A stretch of DNA of 64,000 nucleotides from Saccharina japonica (lineage: Eukaryota > Sar > Phaeophyceae > Laminariales > Laminariaceae): the NCBI GenBank assembly GCA_008828725.1, contig MEHQ01000456.1, forward strand, positions 92,756 to 156,755. The letters are read 5' to 3'. The position numbers and the translations under genes were made by a program. Positions 32,661-44,627 of this stretch are shown here, one piece after another. Under the pieces are notes generated by a model. That model searched no databases and had not been told where the DNA came from. It worked only from the letters and a program-made list of their open reading frames with translations. Numbering within the stretch: the stretch's first letter is position 1; the number at the start of each line of letters is the position of its first letter.

Positions 32661-32929
32661 ATACTAACTACCGACGGTATCCGGATCGGTGAGGATTGCA
32701 TAAACGCTATAGTTGACTTGCCGACTCCTAGAACCGTCATGGAGTTGCGGTCAGTAATAGGAATGGTTAACTTTGTACGCAAGTATATACCTAACTTAGC
32801 CGACCCCAGGGAACTCTCACGAAAGCAGAGGCCGCCAAAGAAGTCGCTAAACGGCGAAGACCAGAACACGACCAGGTATACGCAACACTGAAACAATGGT
32901 TGACCCACAATTGCTCGCCCAGGCGCCCG

Positions 32930-33260
32930 TGCATACAATCCCTGATTTTTCTGAAGACTTTGCGATTCACGTCGACCGCCTCAAAAGCAGGCGCAGAAGC
33001 ATTCCTCGCCCAGGAGGAAGGCGACGACCTCGTAATAATGGCATACTCTATTCAACATTTTAGCGACAGCCAGCACCACTACTCTGCTACGCTCAAATAA
33101 TGTTATGGTGTGTTGCCTTTTAATTTCCAGTACTTTGTTCAAGCGCAAAAGAAACACAAAACAGTTGTGTCTAACCAGCGCGCCACGGGCTGAACCCATG
33201 ATTGTTTATTTGATGGGCGTTGTAGGAAACAAACTATCAGAGCACTCCTTTTTTTCGCAG
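32930..33260 (+). pseudogene. Gypsy RNase H fragment
   Basis: FSEDFAIHVD continues, in a frame one base off, as SKAGAEAFLAQEEGDDLVIM and AYSIQHFSDSQHHYSATLK, which is the typical gypsy RNase H start (D-A-S-x-x-G and the E of the catalytic helix region). A stop follows SATLK at the place where 'EC/ELE' is expected. Confidence 0.75.
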
Positions 33261-33356
33261 TTGCAAAACTATTTCGGGTATAATTTCCACCTTTCCATGA
33301 CTCCCTACGGACCAAAACATTTCCTCGCTTTTAATACTCATACCTGCTCACGATAA

Positions 33357-33470
33357 GTGGGTGTAAAGAGCGTCGGTCATGGTCACTATTTGTGTCTCAG
33401 GAGCCGGATCGACCCGTCGACGTTTCCATCACGAAACGTGCCTTTTACTCAAAAACGACTCGCCATACCC
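33357..33470 (+). repeat. Fragment related to the TTAA foldback interior
   Basis: Shares CATGGTCACTATTTGTGTCT, CGATC and CATCACGAAACGTGCCT in order with the internal units at 61290-61530. Confidence 0.5.
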
Positions 33471-35600
33471 CTGGTACCCAAAGACCCTTTGAAAAATGGC
33501 AGTTTAGTGAGATTGTAATGCCATCATTGTCCGGTTTGCAGAACTGCATTGCATCTATCTATGTAGAGCTCCAGTGTCTGGCATATCCCTTTGATTATTG
33601 CTCTATAGCTCGTACGATCTACTCGTACGGAGGTTCTGTTTGCGGATGTTCCGCGGGCCGACATTCCCATATCATTGTTGTACAATACATATCAATGTCA
33701 TGGATGTGGGCCTTGTGTGGTATTTGCGTAACATTGGGATACCGCTTTCCATGGATCGGCAGGCAGTGGATGTTCTCATACGTACGTATAGGAAGAGTGA
33801 TTTGCGGTACCATAGGGCAGGGCGGATATTTATAGCCTTGCCGCGTGAATGTATTTTGGCCTACGATAAGGAAATAGGACTCGGTGGAAGGTGAAGAGAG
33901 CGCTCGAAAAATAGAAAACTCGAGATATTGAAGTGCCGATATTCCGATACTGAGGCCGACACAGAAAAAAAATATTTCACAATGCATGGCTTAAGAGCGT
34001 CCGAACAGTATTTCCTATATATGTATAAATATATATTCGATTTTGCTGTTGTTTTGTTTCTGATTAAGTACATCAAGCCCTCAGAGACGGCCCAACGTGG
34101 TAGCTTGAGTTGCTCGGCACATTCGGATGGCGTCAAACTGCGTGCGCTAGGACGCCCGCCTGATGACATCGACTCCCCGGAGCTTTTGACGTATCGGCGT
34201 ATGACTTTACTATAGCCTCCAAAATGATTAGAGTCGCAAAACAATAGCCAACGATTTGATAAAAAAAACACTTTTTGGGTTGCGGTGACTTGCTGAAATA
34301 TATTGCTTCGTACTATCTTCTCCGCGTAAGTTAAGCAGAACCAATATCAGCATCTGTGTTCGACAAACATAACACGGAGACGTGTGTACGTATTTATGAT
34401 GTTGATCTCTATTTATAAACCAGTAATACCAGGCACGGACTATTTTCTAGTAGTGACAAAGTTTCATGCAAGCCCCATATATTGTTCACAGATATAGACA
34501 CTCCCTGAGGTATTAATCTATACATTTGGTTATCATATGCAGGAAGTGCATCCCGTATGAGAACTTGGACAATGCGTAAATTCACGCGATAGAGGTATAA
34601 CAAACAGCTGCAAAAATGAGCCTCGACGAATTTCTCAATCCCAAAGCTGTTGTTTGAAAAACAAATTTAATACACCTGTTTTATGCGTTCCAGAAACAAA
34701 CGTGTGCTATTATGGCACACGGCATAAGCTCCCTATGCGAATACGTAGGACACACACAACGGGGTGATGCAGACACGCCGTACGTACAACGATTTTAGCT
34801 CAAGCATTCCTGTACGAGAATGCCCACGCAGCACGCCGCCCTCTAGTCTCCTCCTCCCCCCATAATAAATAATGCAGTATCAATTCGTCGAGCATGGAAC
34901 ACGTTCGTGCATCTACTGTACGCGGCACAGCAACTAAGGGTGAACACGGCCCCTCGCCAACGACTGCCAGGGACAACGCACATTTCACGCACATCGACAA
35001 ATTGCCGTGCCGCAGTCCATCAAGTCTTCGTCCGTACGCGTTCACCCTTGCTTGCCCGGCCAGCCATTTATTCATGAAGCAATGCAATAATAAATAGAAG
35101 GGAGAAGATCGAGTGACCCTAAACCAATGTTATCACACAATGCAAAGAAATACACGCCAGGGAAATTGTTGTGCGATAGGCAATCAATCTCCCTTCTAAA
35201 CACAATCGCATAGGGCAGTATATATGTGTATGCCAGCAGTGCCTTACCGCATGTCGAGAGCAAGAGTTCATCTCAACAAACAACTTTGTGATACAAACCT
35301 GGCGGTTCTACATCCTGCTTGACCATGCGTCGATGAAACCCATGAAGGGGAGCTAGATGGGACACTCTGTGCATGTCCCTTATGTCTAACGGCCACAGCG
35401 TTTCCCCTCGAGTTGTCAAATCTCAACGGCAGGCCCTCTTTACTCTCCGCCCCTACATCTCACAGATATTCAGGATTGCAAACCTCGGCCATGACAAAGT
35501 AGGACGACCGAGTTTTGACCTTTGAATGTGACCGTCATTACCGCCATTATTCTCAAACAGTAGAGCTACCCATCCGAATCTAGTGGTAGTTTCAACCTAT
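33471..35600. other. No gene seen; contains R2 copy at about 34540-34660
   Basis: The R2 copy reads GAAGTGCATCCCGTATGAGA, AATGCGTAAATTCACGCGAT, AATGAGCCTCGACGAATTTC and AAAGCTGTTGTTTG. It is followed by sequence loosely mirrored at 63275-63400. The remaining frames are short and unrecognised. Confidence 0.5.
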
Positions 35601-35929
35601 ATACGTGAAAAATAAACTCCTCCTACGATGTACATTCCTACACCATGGTGAACGGGTTTGCAGGATGCGGATAATCAATCATGTCAGACATTGTCGCGGT
35701 ATAGAGCTCAAGGTGGCAATGACCCTGCAACAAAACGTTGGTCCTCTTCTATTCTTAACAAGGTGCTGGACATCAGAGGGCCTACACCGAAACCAAACGT
35801 ATTACCCAACCATTGGCTAGAAGGACACATACCGCCCCAACACGTGTTTGGACACATGCTCCTGTGATACCTCAACCATCTGTTCGCGTTGCACGTCCAC
35901 GGTATATCCTGCAGTCAACGAAAACTTCG

Positions 35930-36127
35930 TCACAAAACGAAGACTTACGAACGGAGACACCGTGTGAGATGCTTCAGGGGTGCAGAAGTACCGGCACGAG
36001 TTGGACAATACCGTGTACGTTTAATCAGCCCTTTGGAAATGCCCATACCAGTGACGAAATAAGGTATTCGCGGCATGCACATTTGAAGAACCAACTATCC
36101 CAACTAAACTATGTGTCAACTGTATAG
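35930..36127 (+). pseudogene. Possible gypsy integrase C-terminal remnant
   Basis: Across frames one can read TNGDTV, VRCFRGAEVPARVGQYRV and EIRYSRHAHLKNQL. This resembles the integrase C-terminal barrel (GDxVWVRxF...RRHxxxLK). The frames are broken, so the call is tentative. A 104-codon frame (35813-36127) covers part of it. Confidence 0.3.
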
Positions 36128-36503
36128 TGAGATTGAGGCGGGGAGGGGGGTTGACAGCAGGGTGTGGACGACTGGAAGGGACACCGGTATATCTAGACTG
36201 CTAAATAGTCATGCTCTCCTCGACAACAGGCTTTCCCTCTGCCTCCTTGTTCCCCTTCACCTTTTCCTATGAATGAACCTCTCAGTAAAGCTCCCTCTGC
36301 TTCTTTCGCCCACTCCCACCCTCCTTTCGGTCGTTCATATATGTGAAAAACAATCGAAATGCTAAAGAAAAAAGCCTACTCCACCGCGACCGATGAACTA
36401 GGAGTACGTGTGCTCCTCAAAACCAGCGACCACCAATTGCATGATACATGATGCATGGCGTCATGGTCTGTATATGGGGATGTAGGTGCCGTACGCCCCA
36501 CCC
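36128..36503. other. 3' flank of the secreted HYR/root-cap gene; nothing else seen
   Basis: No coding frame on either strand. The stop of the minus-strand gene lies at 36504-36506. The CAAG/TAAGG context there could also act as a splice donor, in which case further exons would lie in or beyond this stretch. Confidence 0.4.
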
Positions 36504-37429
36504 TTACTTGCGGTATTCTTCTTTGTCCAGAAGGGCGAAGTTGGTTCCCAGAGGCCCGGACACACGATAGTCCTCTACAGTTCCGCGGAATGCGTCAAAC
36601 CCTTCCATCACCTCGCGACCCTCCTTGTTCAGCACAGGGCGGGATGTTTCGCCAAGAATACCGGAAAGAGACTCGTTTTCGAGGGACAGTCCGTCCAGGC
36701 CCACGTCCATCTGCCAGAACTCCAGATCAGGCAAGACACGCCCGTCCCAGTCCAGCTCGCCGTCCCCTTGGTAGTTGACACCGGCGTTAAGGCGCACAGT
36801 CACGGCAGGGGTGACTATTTTGAAGATGGCGTGAATGGACTGCACATCCGTGAGGTCGTTATGTTCGATGTACTGCGCACACCAATCGGGAGCAGCCATA
36901 TGGTCGAACCGCAGTATCCAGTCTTCGAAGCTTTCGTCGGTTTTCAGCTGGCGTTTGCCCTGCAGCATTTCGTCGTACATGCGGGCCCATATCTGGTGCG
37001 CGCCAAACTGCCGGCACTCGACCGGTAGATTGGATGCCGACAGTTCAATGCCATCCGCGACACGCTCGTCCCTCAAGGAAGTGAGGAGGCCATCATCCAG
37101 CTCCCCGTCAACGGTAACTCGCAGACCGCCGTTGGCGAGGCAAGGCGACACGCCGTGGGGGCATCCGTCAGTGGCTGTGTCGTACGGGTTATTCACTTCG
37201 ATCAGGACAGAGTGATCCCCAGTCAAAATGCTGAGGCCTGTTATCAATTGGCGGTCGGGGAACTCTTCTGGCAGCGGAGCAGTGAGGCGGACGTTGATCT
37301 CGAGCTCCATACTGTCGTCCTTGACTAGTGAATACCATCCACCGTCGACTCCAGACCAATCAATCTTCTGACCTCGGAGGCCCTTCATGTGTGGGTCATC
37401 GCACATGTTGTCTCCGGACGCGCACGCCT
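36504..37429 (-). CDS. Exon 4: root-cap-like domain and C-terminus
   Basis: Begins after AACAAAAACAG, with two bases completing a codon, and ends at TAA. The 307 residues open with a Cys-rich lead (ACASGDNMCDDPHMKGL). The body reads GQKIDWSGVDGGWYSLVKDD, EINVRLTAPLP and RQLITGLSIL, then Cys pairs around DGCPHGVSPCLANGGL. Near the end are GILGETSRPVLNKEG and GTVEDYRVSGPLG. The DPHxxGxxGxKxDxxG...YSLVxD start and the G(I/V)LGxTxRP end match plant root-cap/LEA-type proteins, whose exact function is unsettled. This is the longest uninterrupted coding exon of the gene and the surest part. Confidence 0.85.
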
Positions 37430-40400
37430 CTGTTTTTGTTCGTACGTTGGGGGGGGGTTAATGAGAATGATCAACCGAAGGCAACCAAGGTGATTCGAAT
37501 AAGCAGCGTTGCTTAATTGCAGGTGGTGACGATACTGATGTCCAACAAACTTGCAGAATCAACCACATGTTTCGCTGCTCACGAGCGACGCTTTAACTGG
37601 TAGCCACGGTTTTTCTGAAGTATCGAATCTGTTTTCCGGCCTCACATAAACATCGACAAAGGATATATACTATTTCCTTTGGTTTTTGCGTGTTATGTGA
37701 TCCCCAGACACACAATAAGGACATTTAATGATGTTAGAACAAGTTCAAACAACGCGCTCCCTATCTGCTATCTCACGACCACGGCTAGTTTGATAGACCG
37801 ACCAGAACCATCGTGATCCCATGCACCCCAAAGTCTGAGGCTAAGTTGCTTCGTTGGATGCCAACACCAGTCGATGTTTTTACATGATACTACTTATACA
37901 TACTTTCTGAAACGCGTTTCCTGTAACAAAACGTGTGTAGCTTGCGGTGAATCTGCCGGTCCAGGTCAAGCCATGAAGCGGTGCGTGGCGAATACGGAAC
38001 GTGCGGGTTTCGGCCATGGCGGGGATGCCTGGAACAACTCACGACGACAAGGAGCACCAGGTTGATTGTTTTACAATACTCCACACTTTCGTCGTTGTTG
38101 GTCGTGCCATCGTCTCTTCCCGACTAATGCTTTGCCGCGGTTTAGGGACTACCCTATAATGGACTCAGCACATATGTCCGGAAATGCTTGTAGTTTGGGC
38201 AACATACGACTACGTATTAAAACTGGTTGAGGTAGGCCCTGACCGTAGAGGAGGGCCGACGCAACTGCCTGTGCGTTGCTGTCTGGTATACTCGAGTACC
38301 TATCACGCTGTTACGTGTTAACCACGTAAGTCAACGAAACATAAACCGGTAAGACCGTAAAGCTAAACTATGTTAATGTGCTTGGCACCCCAACGCCTCG
38401 TAATCGGGTGCAAAACCCGAAAAAGATGGGAAAATAATTGGAAGTGGTACGATGCCTAGAATAAGGCCACACCGGTCCAGCTGCTCATGTGTTATATCGG
38501 ACAGGTTTATGAACATACCATGACTGAAAGCGTGTGTCGATAAATCGGGGTACACATACCGTGTACAAGCATCGCAAATGTATGTCGCAACGTTTCAGAG
38601 GTATCGTCATGTGGATTACTGAGGGACGTGATTCACATCATGTCCGTAAACCAAATACGGCAGAACTCCATGGACCTACGCTCTCAGCTAGTTCAATACT
38701 CAACCTGACCGAGCATTGTGCGGTGTCCCCGCCAGCATCTGTGACAGTGTATGTGACCACTTCGAAAGTTCCGGGTTCACCGGTAACGCTTATGGCTGTG
38801 TTGGCGTCGGGATCAATAGTGAGAGGAAAATCCCCGTCGATACCAATAGCGACAGGCCCCTCCAATGTGGCTGTCCCAGTCATGCCTGAAGCCACGTTAA
38901 CAACCACGTCAGGCTTGCACACGATGCTGACCGCTGCCAAAACAAGGAACAACCGGTTACAAACGAGTATCGGAGATTTTTTCAAATTAACGTACAAGTA
39001 GGTAGCGTTCTTTGGTAACCGTTGACAGCGGTTTTTGTTACAGACCACATGTGCAGTTAGTGTAGATGTTTGTCGCCTGTGACAACGGATAGGCAAGGTT
39101 AACCAAAATCACTCTGTATTTTAGGGCCTGTTTTCACGACGGCAAAAAACAAACCTCATACCCGTTCGCATATATTGGAACACTCTTACCAAACAAATGG
39201 GTCTTGTCTGGGATCTGCGCAACTTGTTCGGAAATTCGAAATCATGATAACGTCTTGGAACACGCGTTGGCGGCCGACGATTCACTGACGAGCCTCCGCT
39301 GGCGGCTCAGTGCTTTCGCCGGAACCGGTGATGGACCAGATGTTGCTTTTAGAAATATCCAAGTTCAAAAGCAACAGCCCAAACTCCCGACGGGGGGAAG
39401 AATACACAGGAATGCAGCTCTCGAAACTATAAGTAAAGTCGTGATCTTGGTGTAACTCGTTTGAAACATAGGACGAGAACCAGCGGAGTGCGCAATGCTC
39501 CTGGTTTTTAAGCTCTGCTGATTAAACGGGCCTTCCGAGGTGATGCTGTGGCTGGCCTCGTGGTTCTAATTGGGCCGGTGGAGACTTGCCTGCCCTGAAG
39601 CAGCTGACAAAAAGGTCAAACGTGTGTGCCGCCTGCTTCTCGTTTGTACAACAGACATAAACCATCCATATGCCAGGGATGCGTATTTCCCGGTAGCGGT
39701 AATTACCCGAAATTAATAGGGCTCGAGGTAATATTTTTTTTCAGAGGAAATTATGTTTGCGTCCCCTATCCCCGGGAAAATAACGCCTCCATAGAGAATG
39801 GAAACCCCCGTTTTTTCATTTTTTTTTCACATTTGTTTTCAAACGCTGCTACGAGTAAGCTGTGCAGCTGAGCAGAGCGCCACGTAGGCGCCCACAGCCC
39901 CCTGCTATGTCACACAGATATCATACAGAGGAATTGGATGTTATGGCGAGCGGAATCATCGAAGGAATGTACTATACATATTATAAAATATAATCATATA
40001 TATGAGCTAGCATATTCGAATGGAAAGGGTAAACTTGGCGCAGATGCAGCTGGGACGCTGGGATTTCGTTGAGGCGTCCCGCGTCCATGTTTTCAGTTTG
40101 TGGTCGCGGAAAAGGTCGCGATCGCTACACGCGCACGAAGCAGCGCACTGCTTTAAATGCTCACGTCCTGCTTTGCGCCTTGTGCTGCTGATTTACCTCG
40201 CGGCATAAGTATATTCCCTATCAGCACTACGGCATAGTAGTCCTATTATTCCAGTATCAAATGGCTGCGGCTGCAGGACGAAATCAACGAGGACACGAAC
40301 AAGTGAAAAATCAACTCAAACCGATGCACATTCATTTACTCAACAAGAAGTACTTGCATTGTGCGCAACTGCTACTACTACTATTTAATACTGGGGCTTG

Positions 40401-43400
40401 TGTACCTGGTGCAGGTAGAGTGTAGTGAAAATTATCGAAAATGACTGTCCGAAGGCCTGAACGCATCTTATACTTGTGCTTCATGTAGTGCATTGGCCAC
40501 CCGGGGATGATAATTTTTGTCCCCCCCAAAAAATCACGCCTTTTTCCCCTCGAATGAGAGGAAATAGGGGAAATTTTTCCGAAAAGCTGAAAAAGGCTGT
40601 TTCCCGGAAATTTTTGGGTTCCGGGCGAGGAAATACGCATCCCTGATTGATATAATATGTACGTGTATATCCTAGGTGGGTATCAAATGAAGATATGTGT
40701 CGAAACACGGCCATATGAAAACGAACGCCCCTGCTCATTCAATATGATTTCGACGAATTACAAAGCAGAACACCAGCGACAACCGCATCACTATGTTGTT
40801 GCAAATTCGACTTTCGGGTCGAAAACAGGCCGTGTAGACAAAACCAAAATCGAACAGAATGCCTGAACGAGACGGAGCAAAAATGCGTACTCGTGATTAA
40901 GAACATGTGCAAATGTCGAAGAGGACGAGATAAATCAATCATCGCGTACGCCATATTGAGTAAAGAGAGCAATGTCATCAATTAAAGGCAATTCCACTGT
41001 AAGGGTGGCGCCTTACCTTCTGGCCTCGTGAGACGAGGAGTTCAACATCTCGCTGGAAACGTGAGCTCGAAGAAGTTATTGGCCCTAGACTCGACCAAGA
41101 TTCCAGTTACCTACATACCAGGTAGTTCGAAAAACAATCTACTGCATTGAAAGTATACGTGTCATACTAACCGATAGTTGGCCGGCTAAGGAACGCAATC
41201 GTTCAGAATCATTTGAGCCTCAACGTCGAACTCCCACCACTTGACACGTATTCCCGTTTCTGCTGCGTGGTCGGGGCGGCGCCTTCGCCCCACAATCGAA
41301 CATTTCACGGCTTCTCTCATGGGCAACGGCAGAGTATGCCAACGTCGCTCGTGTCGTAAGCCCCTCCGAGGCGCAATGCGAAGGTCCACTCACCTTAAAC
41401 GACGCCACAACTCTGAGCAACGAGCTAATCACGCTTAATATGACTACGCCCCACGACTGAAACCGTTTCCCAAATACTGATGTAAATACGAGTATGTTCA
41501 TCTAGAGCGTACGTTTTAGCCCCCCGAAAGCAGAGACATCGAGCAGGAGATTTTGAACCTCCAGAGTAGCTGGGTATGAAGTGACTCCCGGACGGAGGGT
41601 CTTACCACTGCTACTGCTCCGTTTAGTGCTATATCAGCCTGGTGTACGAACGTGCCTTATTGAACGAGCGCTGTTCGACAAGCTGGTCTACCGGTACCGT
41701 GGACAAACATCGTCGCCAGCGACAGTCATGTCTCGGTCGCGAGTAATATGGAAGGATGTATTTCATGCCAGTTTGGTGTAGTACTGTCCTAGCCGAGTGC
41801 TTTTTTACCAGCTGGCCTACCGGTACCGTGGACGAACATCGTCACAACCGACAGAGGTGTCTCGGTTGTGTAATTGACGGGACATGTGTAATTCATTACC
41901 TTTGCTGAACGAAATAAAGCACGTGAGGAATCAAGATATCCGTTTCTCACCTCGACTAATGGTAACGTCGACCGAGCAAGTGGCAAATCCCCGTGCACTG
42001 TCTCGCACCGAAAAAAACATATTCCGAAATGTCGGGGCTGTACCAGTTACCACTATGGGCGTATCGGCGTCTGGCGATATAGTGTATGGAGGTACCCCCC
42101 CGCTCGGTTGGACGACAGGTGCCTCCACTGTGACTGTCACCTCTTCTCCCGGAGCGACAAACACATCGCTTCTGCTGCAGGTCGCGACGAGGGCTGGCCA
42201 ATACACGAACAACAGGTGACACACGGGGTTCGACGGTGTTTCAAGCCACGGGGAGAATCGACTTACCGAGCAATCATCTTGTTTATAGTTTAAAGACAAC
42301 CGCCCAGAGCGTTCTGGATGCATAATACCGGCAGCGTGCACGGTGTTGGGAATATATCATTCCATCATGTTGCTTTCGGGTGCGGTTCTGAGCCGCTTGT
42401 TGTATGGTGAACCTCAGGTATTTCAAGATCCACCATACATCAAGCACTATTTTATACCAACTTGGACAACACATGAAATACTCCCGTGGATACTACTGAC
42501 AAAGCAGCCCTAATGTTTCCTCAAACATCGCTTCTGCTGCAGGTCGCGACGAGGGCTGGCCAATACACGAACAACAGGCGACACGGGGTTCGACGGTGTT
42601 TCAAGCCACGGGGAGAATCGACTTACCGAGCAATCATCTTGTTTATAGTTTAAAGACAACCGCCCAGAGCGTTCTGGATGCATAATACCGGCAGCGTGCA
42701 CGGTGTTGGGAATGTATCATTCCATCATGTTGCTTTCGGGTGCGGTTCTGAGCCGCTTGTTGTATGGTGAACCTCAGGTATTTCAAGATCCACCATACAC
42801 CAAGCACTATTTTATACCAACTTGGACAACACATGAAATACTCCCGTGGATACTACTGACAAAGCAGCCCTAATGTTTCCTCAAATACACTTTGATGTTG
42901 AATGGTTGCAATGCGTGGCGATACTCCCGCCTATACAGGTCACTAACCCTCTTCTTCCGAACGCACCGGAAACATTCCACGCTACCCTAGCCCTCTTTGA
43001 CACCACTTTGGGCACGGACTAGCTTCGGGTATTGTACACGGACTAGCTTCGGGTATTGTACAATCGAATTGATCCCTTCGTTTTTATTAAATGTCCTAAT
43101 GGTTGGGTGCTTCCATTGCGTCATGCTTCTCGCGCCTAAAACCTCCATGACACTTCTGCGAAAGTAGAATTGTCGACTAAATATTGTTTCAGAAGCCCGA
43201 CTTCATCAGATTATTCTCTAGCCTGCCCCAAACATTATCACTACGCGCGTACATGGTTAGGGCATCAGGCAAACGATGGTGAGTTATGTCCAAGGTAAAC
43301 AGAGGGAGGCAAAAGTGGATTACAAGTCTGGAATGTTCAAATTGACCATGGTCGTGATAACCTTGCCCGCCGCAGAAAAAGGCGAACCATCAAGTTTATA

Positions 43401-44171
43401 CGCGTAGCTAGCGATGATTTTTGTAAACCGTTAATTTCAGCTATCTAAAGTCCCAACCAACTGAACTTTATATGTTCACTCATGAAATATCTTTGGTTGG
43501 CCGTCCGTGAAGCTACTGGGAGACCAACAAGCCCGACTACTCGCAAGTTCTTGATGTTCCGCCCCGTGGCCTATTCGGGCTGTAGGGCAGTGACGTGGAT
43601 ACGCACACTCTAGTCGTTTTAGAGCCTCACACGTGGTCAAAAGGGGGTATCGTTTCAGTCAAACGGGGTGAAAATAGTGGTCAATTGGGGGGAGTAAATA
43701 CGTAGTAGATGCGTGGGGTTATCCCTCCCCAATATGTGGTCAAAGGGGGGCTTCGTTTGCCCCCTCATGCGCCGCTGTTCCGTTAGGCCCAAAACCGTGC
43801 CCAAAAAAACACCAGTTGTGTGCGTGCTCGGAATGGCCTTGGGGCATCTCGCCAGGGCTACGAAATTTCGTTTGAGGCCTGTTTGGGCCCGCGGGAGCGC
43901 GTTCCGCGGGCATGTTATTCCTATACCGGAAAGCTAGGGCGTATACCCCCAAATGACCATTTCCCTTTATTATAATATGACTCGGTCGAGTTTTGACGAA
44001 TGAACAAGGGTTGGAATACTCTAGTATAGTATATTCTACTTCGTGTATCACGTGTGCTTGTACTCGGCAAAAAACATTGGTTGGTTATAGTAAAAACGGA
44101 CAAACATCCTACTCCCCACCTTGAGCCCGGACAGTGCCGACAAAGCAGGATAATACCACCGCCAGAAACAT
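36504..44171 (-). CDS. Secreted modular protein: signal peptide, two HYR/Ig-like domains, root-cap-like domain
   Basis: Four minus-strand exons join in phase: 44171-44120, 42193-41951, 38933 to about 38700 (or 38676), and 37429-36504. Every intron is phase 1, and both HYR exons are multiples of three, the pattern expected for exon-shuffled extracellular modules. The product would be about 485-492 residues, cleaved after VRA near residue 16 and exported to the cell surface or wall. The introns are about 1.9, 3.0 and 1.3 kb. The 5' flank (44172-44600) separates it from LINE copy A. Its role is unknown. HYR-type domains usually mediate adhesion, and plant root-cap proteins are cell-wall or apoplast associated, so a wall or matrix role is a reasonable inference. 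Other HYR exons inside the introns were sought and not found. Confidence 0.65.
38700..38933 (-). CDS. Exon 3: HYR/Ig-like domain 2
   Basis: Starts after CCTTGTTTTGGCAG in phase 1. It reads VSIVCKPDVVVNVASGMTG, PLTIDPDANTAISVTGEPGT, FEVVTYTVTDAGGD and TAQCSVRL: a beta-sandwich repeat with two Cys, as in hyalin-type repeats. Two phase-1 donors are possible: TTGA|GTATTG ending at 38700, or GTAG|GTCCAT ending at 38676, which would keep SIELAESV. The second gives a better match in length to domain 1. Confidence 0.75.
39000..41940. other. Intron 2 of the secreted gene; repeats but no further exon
   Basis: Direct repeats of about 70 bp lie at about 41680-41750 and 41811-41875 (CTACCGGTACCGTGGAC, AACATCGTC, GTCTCGGT). 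On the minus strand these read TMFVHGTGRPA in the same frame. A minus frame ending at a strong donor-like AAG|GTGAGT near 41396 (FGKRFQSWGVVILSVISSL) does not fit the intron phases. Short + frames are unrecognised. Confidence 0.4.
41951..42193 (-). CDS. Exon 2: HYR/Ig-like domain 1
   Basis: 243 nt, phase 1 at both ends, acceptor GTATTGGCCAG and donor CGAG|GTGAGA. It reads VATCSRSDVFVAPGEEVTVT, PYTISPDADTPIVVTGTAPT and FATCSVDVTI. This aligns with domain 2 along its length (P-Y/L-TI-x-PDA-x-T...VTG...CSV). The first 30 bp and the acceptor are also present in a tandem copy upstream (see the 360-bp duplication). Confidence 0.8.
42163..42885. repeat. Tandem duplication of about 360 bp spanning an intron-exon border
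   Basis: Units 42163-42524 and 42525-42885 are almost identical (ACATCGCTTCTGCTGCAGGT at each start, CTAATGTTTCCTCAAA at each end). They differ by a 2-bp deletion (CAGGTGACACACGGGG versus CAGGCGACACGGGG) and a few substitutions. The low divergence means the event is young. Unit 1 overlaps the 5' end of HYR exon 2. Confidence 0.95.
43016..43062 (+). repeat. 24-bp tandem duplication
   Basis: ACGGACTAGCTTCGGGTATT with GTAC occurs twice in direct succession inside intron 1 of the secreted gene. Confidence 0.95.
44120..44171 (-). CDS. Exon 1: signal peptide
   Basis: ATG at 44171-44169, then MFLAVVLSCFVGTVRAQ, a textbook eukaryotic signal peptide with likely cleavage after VRA. It ends GCTCAAG before GTGGGG, leaving one base, which fits the phase-1 entry of exon 2. 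A longer frame through the same region (43921-44265) is out of phase with exon 2 and not preferred. Confidence 0.65.
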
Positions 44172-44627
44172 CCCGGCCGCCGTAGGGTTCGAGAGGCGCA
44201 TTGTTGCGAGCCGCCAAAATTATCTGAAACGCAGCGGTTGAAACAGAGTTAGCAGCTTTGACCATTAGAGAAATGATGAGTGACCTACGAGTACAAAGTT
44301 TGTATTCTCAACCAAGGCACCGACCGCCAAAAGCACCTTTCCCCCTAACGCCATGTCTGGTGGCTTGGTAGTTCCCAAGGACAGGCTTTCATCAAAACCA
44401 AATATTTCGCCAATCGTCGGGAATGTTGCGAGCATGACCGACGGACGTTCTGGTGTCAAAATTAGTTGCGATATGGCAGCAGATAAAGCGCGAATATTAT
44501 ATCCAACAAAGTCAAGATTTTGTTTAAGAGGCACGAAAATTAGGGTTTTTCAGGCCACAACTACACTACGTAGGTTCTACCTACAAATTACAAACGTGAT
44601 TCTACGCGCATTCGTCTAGGCCATCGC

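Larger units (their letters stand above)
29600..36130 (+). mobile_element. Decayed Ty3/gypsy element, interrupted
   Basis: In order: Gag-like (29612-29806), protease-like (about 30727-31000), reverse transcriptase (31730-32660, split by a MITE), RNase H (about 32930-33260) and, after 2.6 kb of unrelated DNA, a possible integrase C-terminus (about 35930-36110). Stops and shifts are frequent. No LTRs or target duplication were seen. The right border is uncertain, and the part after 33300 may belong to something else. Confidence 0.65.

Noticed and set aside
36486-37028. 180-codon + strand frame
   Set aside because: Antisense of the root-cap-like exon, which has clear family motifs on the minus strand.
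41397-41485. Extra exon of the secreted gene ending at AAG|GTGAGT
   Set aside because: The donor is strong, but the open frame exits in phase 0 and the phase-1 frame has a stop, so it does not fit the other exons.
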